Positions 6,126 to 6,489 of a stretch of DNA of 6,489 bases are shown one piece after another. How positions within the stretch are numbered: position 1 is the stretch's first letter; every line of letters starts with the position of its first letter. The position numbers and the translations under genes were made by a program. The DNA comes from Syntrophaceae bacterium UBA1411 (GTDB lineage Bacteria > Desulfobacterota > Syntrophia > Syntrophales > Smithellaceae), in assembly GCA_002304995.1 (NCBI GenBank), contig DBPV01000046.1, forward strand, positions 1-6,489, read 5' to 3'. A model generated the notes under the pieces. The model was not told the origin of the DNA. It ran no database searches and worked only from the letters and a program-made list of their open reading frames with translations.

Positions 6126-6311
6126 ATGAACAGTTTGTATTCCGAACTGATTTTGTTTGCCGTCATTGCGCTCATCATCGTGGTGGCCGTGATCGTCGTG
6201 CGGTCCGGAAAAAAGCCGGATAGCGAAGCAGGCGGCGCCGCAAAGGATGCGGGCAAGACTGAAGGCGTTGCGGCCGGATCCACCGGAAACAATGAACGGA
6301 AGAAAAAATAA
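6126..6311 (+). CDS. Small single-pass membrane protein, unknown function
   Basis: A 61-residue protein with one clear transmembrane helix (about residues 8-25, almost all I, L, V, A and F) followed by R26, K29 and K30. By the positive-inside rule the short N-terminus faces out and the tail faces the cytoplasm. The tail is small, hydrophilic and low in complexity (G, A, K, E, D) and ends in RKKK. An AGGA lies 9 bases before the ATG, and codon use fits the neighbours. Such proteins are often accessory subunits or regulators of larger membrane complexes, but no partner gene is visible here, so no role is given. It could be cotranscribed with the secreted-protein gene, 163 bases upstream, or have its own promoter. 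Confidence 0.65.
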   Translation: MNSLYSELILFAVIALIIVVAVIVVRSGKKPDSEAGGAAKDAGKTEGVAAGSTGNNERKKK

Positions 6312-6489
6312 AGAGGGCCGGAGTGGCGGGCCTGTGGAAAAGATGCGGCTTCGCTCCGGAAAGAAATAAAATGAGAAATGCGCCGGCCGGAGGGCCGGGC
6401 GCATTCGATGGAAAAAAATCCGGCGGCGCGGGCAGGAGCAATCCTCCGGTCCGCGCTGCCGAAACGCAAAGGACGATACGAGGATGACG
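6312..6489. other. Right-edge region without a supported gene
   Basis: No gene is supported in these 178 bases. It holds the strong hairpin at 6377-6405 and another pair ccggag/ctccgg about 30 bases apart just before it. The last bases read gagg then ATG at 6484, which could be the start of a plus-strand gene beyond the window, but only two codons are visible. Confidence 0.4.
6377..6405. terminator. GC-rich hairpin, possible terminator of uncertain direction
   Basis: Arms aatgcgc (6377-6383) and gcgcatt (6399-6405) plus cggcc (6384-6388) and ggccg (6393-6397) make a 12-bp stem with one bulged G (6398) and a GGAG loop. On the plus strand it lies 65 bases after the membrane-protein stop but is followed by an A-run, not T. 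On the minus strand an imperfect T-rich stretch follows, so it may end a minus-strand gene entering from the right, or work without a T-tract. Confidence 0.45.

Noticed and set aside
5477..6469. 330-residue minus-strand open frame
   Set aside because: It has no recognisable domain, no steady hydrophobic pattern and poor codon logic, while the plus strand shows a signal peptide protein and a membrane protein in the same stretch.

Overview
This GC-rich window (roughly 60% G+C by eye) looks like a chromosomal segment from an anaerobic bacterium. A deltaproteobacterial syntroph or sulfate/metal reducer, such as the Syntrophaceae, is my best guess. The reasons are a flavoredoxin-type flavin protein, a cytoplasmic molybdopterin/tungsten oxidoreductase with no Tat signal, and good sigma70-type promoters. 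The taxonomic call is inference. I see no mobile element, CRISPR array, tRNA or rRNA.

Positions 1-3640 hold one transcription unit on the minus strand, read right to left. It starts at a clear promoter (TTGACT-N17-TATTCT, 3602-3630). In order it encodes a SAM-dependent methyltransferase with an N-terminal Trm112-like zinc ribbon (2572-3504), a DMSO-reductase-superfamily molybdopterin oxidoreductase (468-2543), and a flavoredoxin-like flavin reductase domain protein that runs off the left edge (1-422). Gaps are 28 and 45 bases and each gene has its own ribosome binding site. The set suggests one redox-plus-methyl-transfer task on an unknown small molecule; the flavoprotein is a possible electron partner of the molybdoenzyme.

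Positions 3641-4970 hold a second minus-strand unit. It encodes an M24 'pita-bread' metallopeptidase (3720-4889) with a strong promoter (TTGACT-N17-TATACT). A perfect 11-bp inverted repeat sits over the predicted start of transcription, and the unit ends in a textbook rho-independent terminator (3647-3684).

Positions 5017-5502 hold a small hotdog-fold acyl-CoA thioesterase on the minus strand with its own likely promoter. No clear terminator separates it from the M24 gene.

From about 5540 to the right edge the strand switches to plus. A short predicted secreted protein (5609-5962) and a 61-residue single-pass membrane protein (6126-6311) lie there. A strong GC-rich hairpin follows (6377-6405). 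Neither plus-strand protein is recognised. The long open frames opposite the real genes are products of high GC content and are not annotated.
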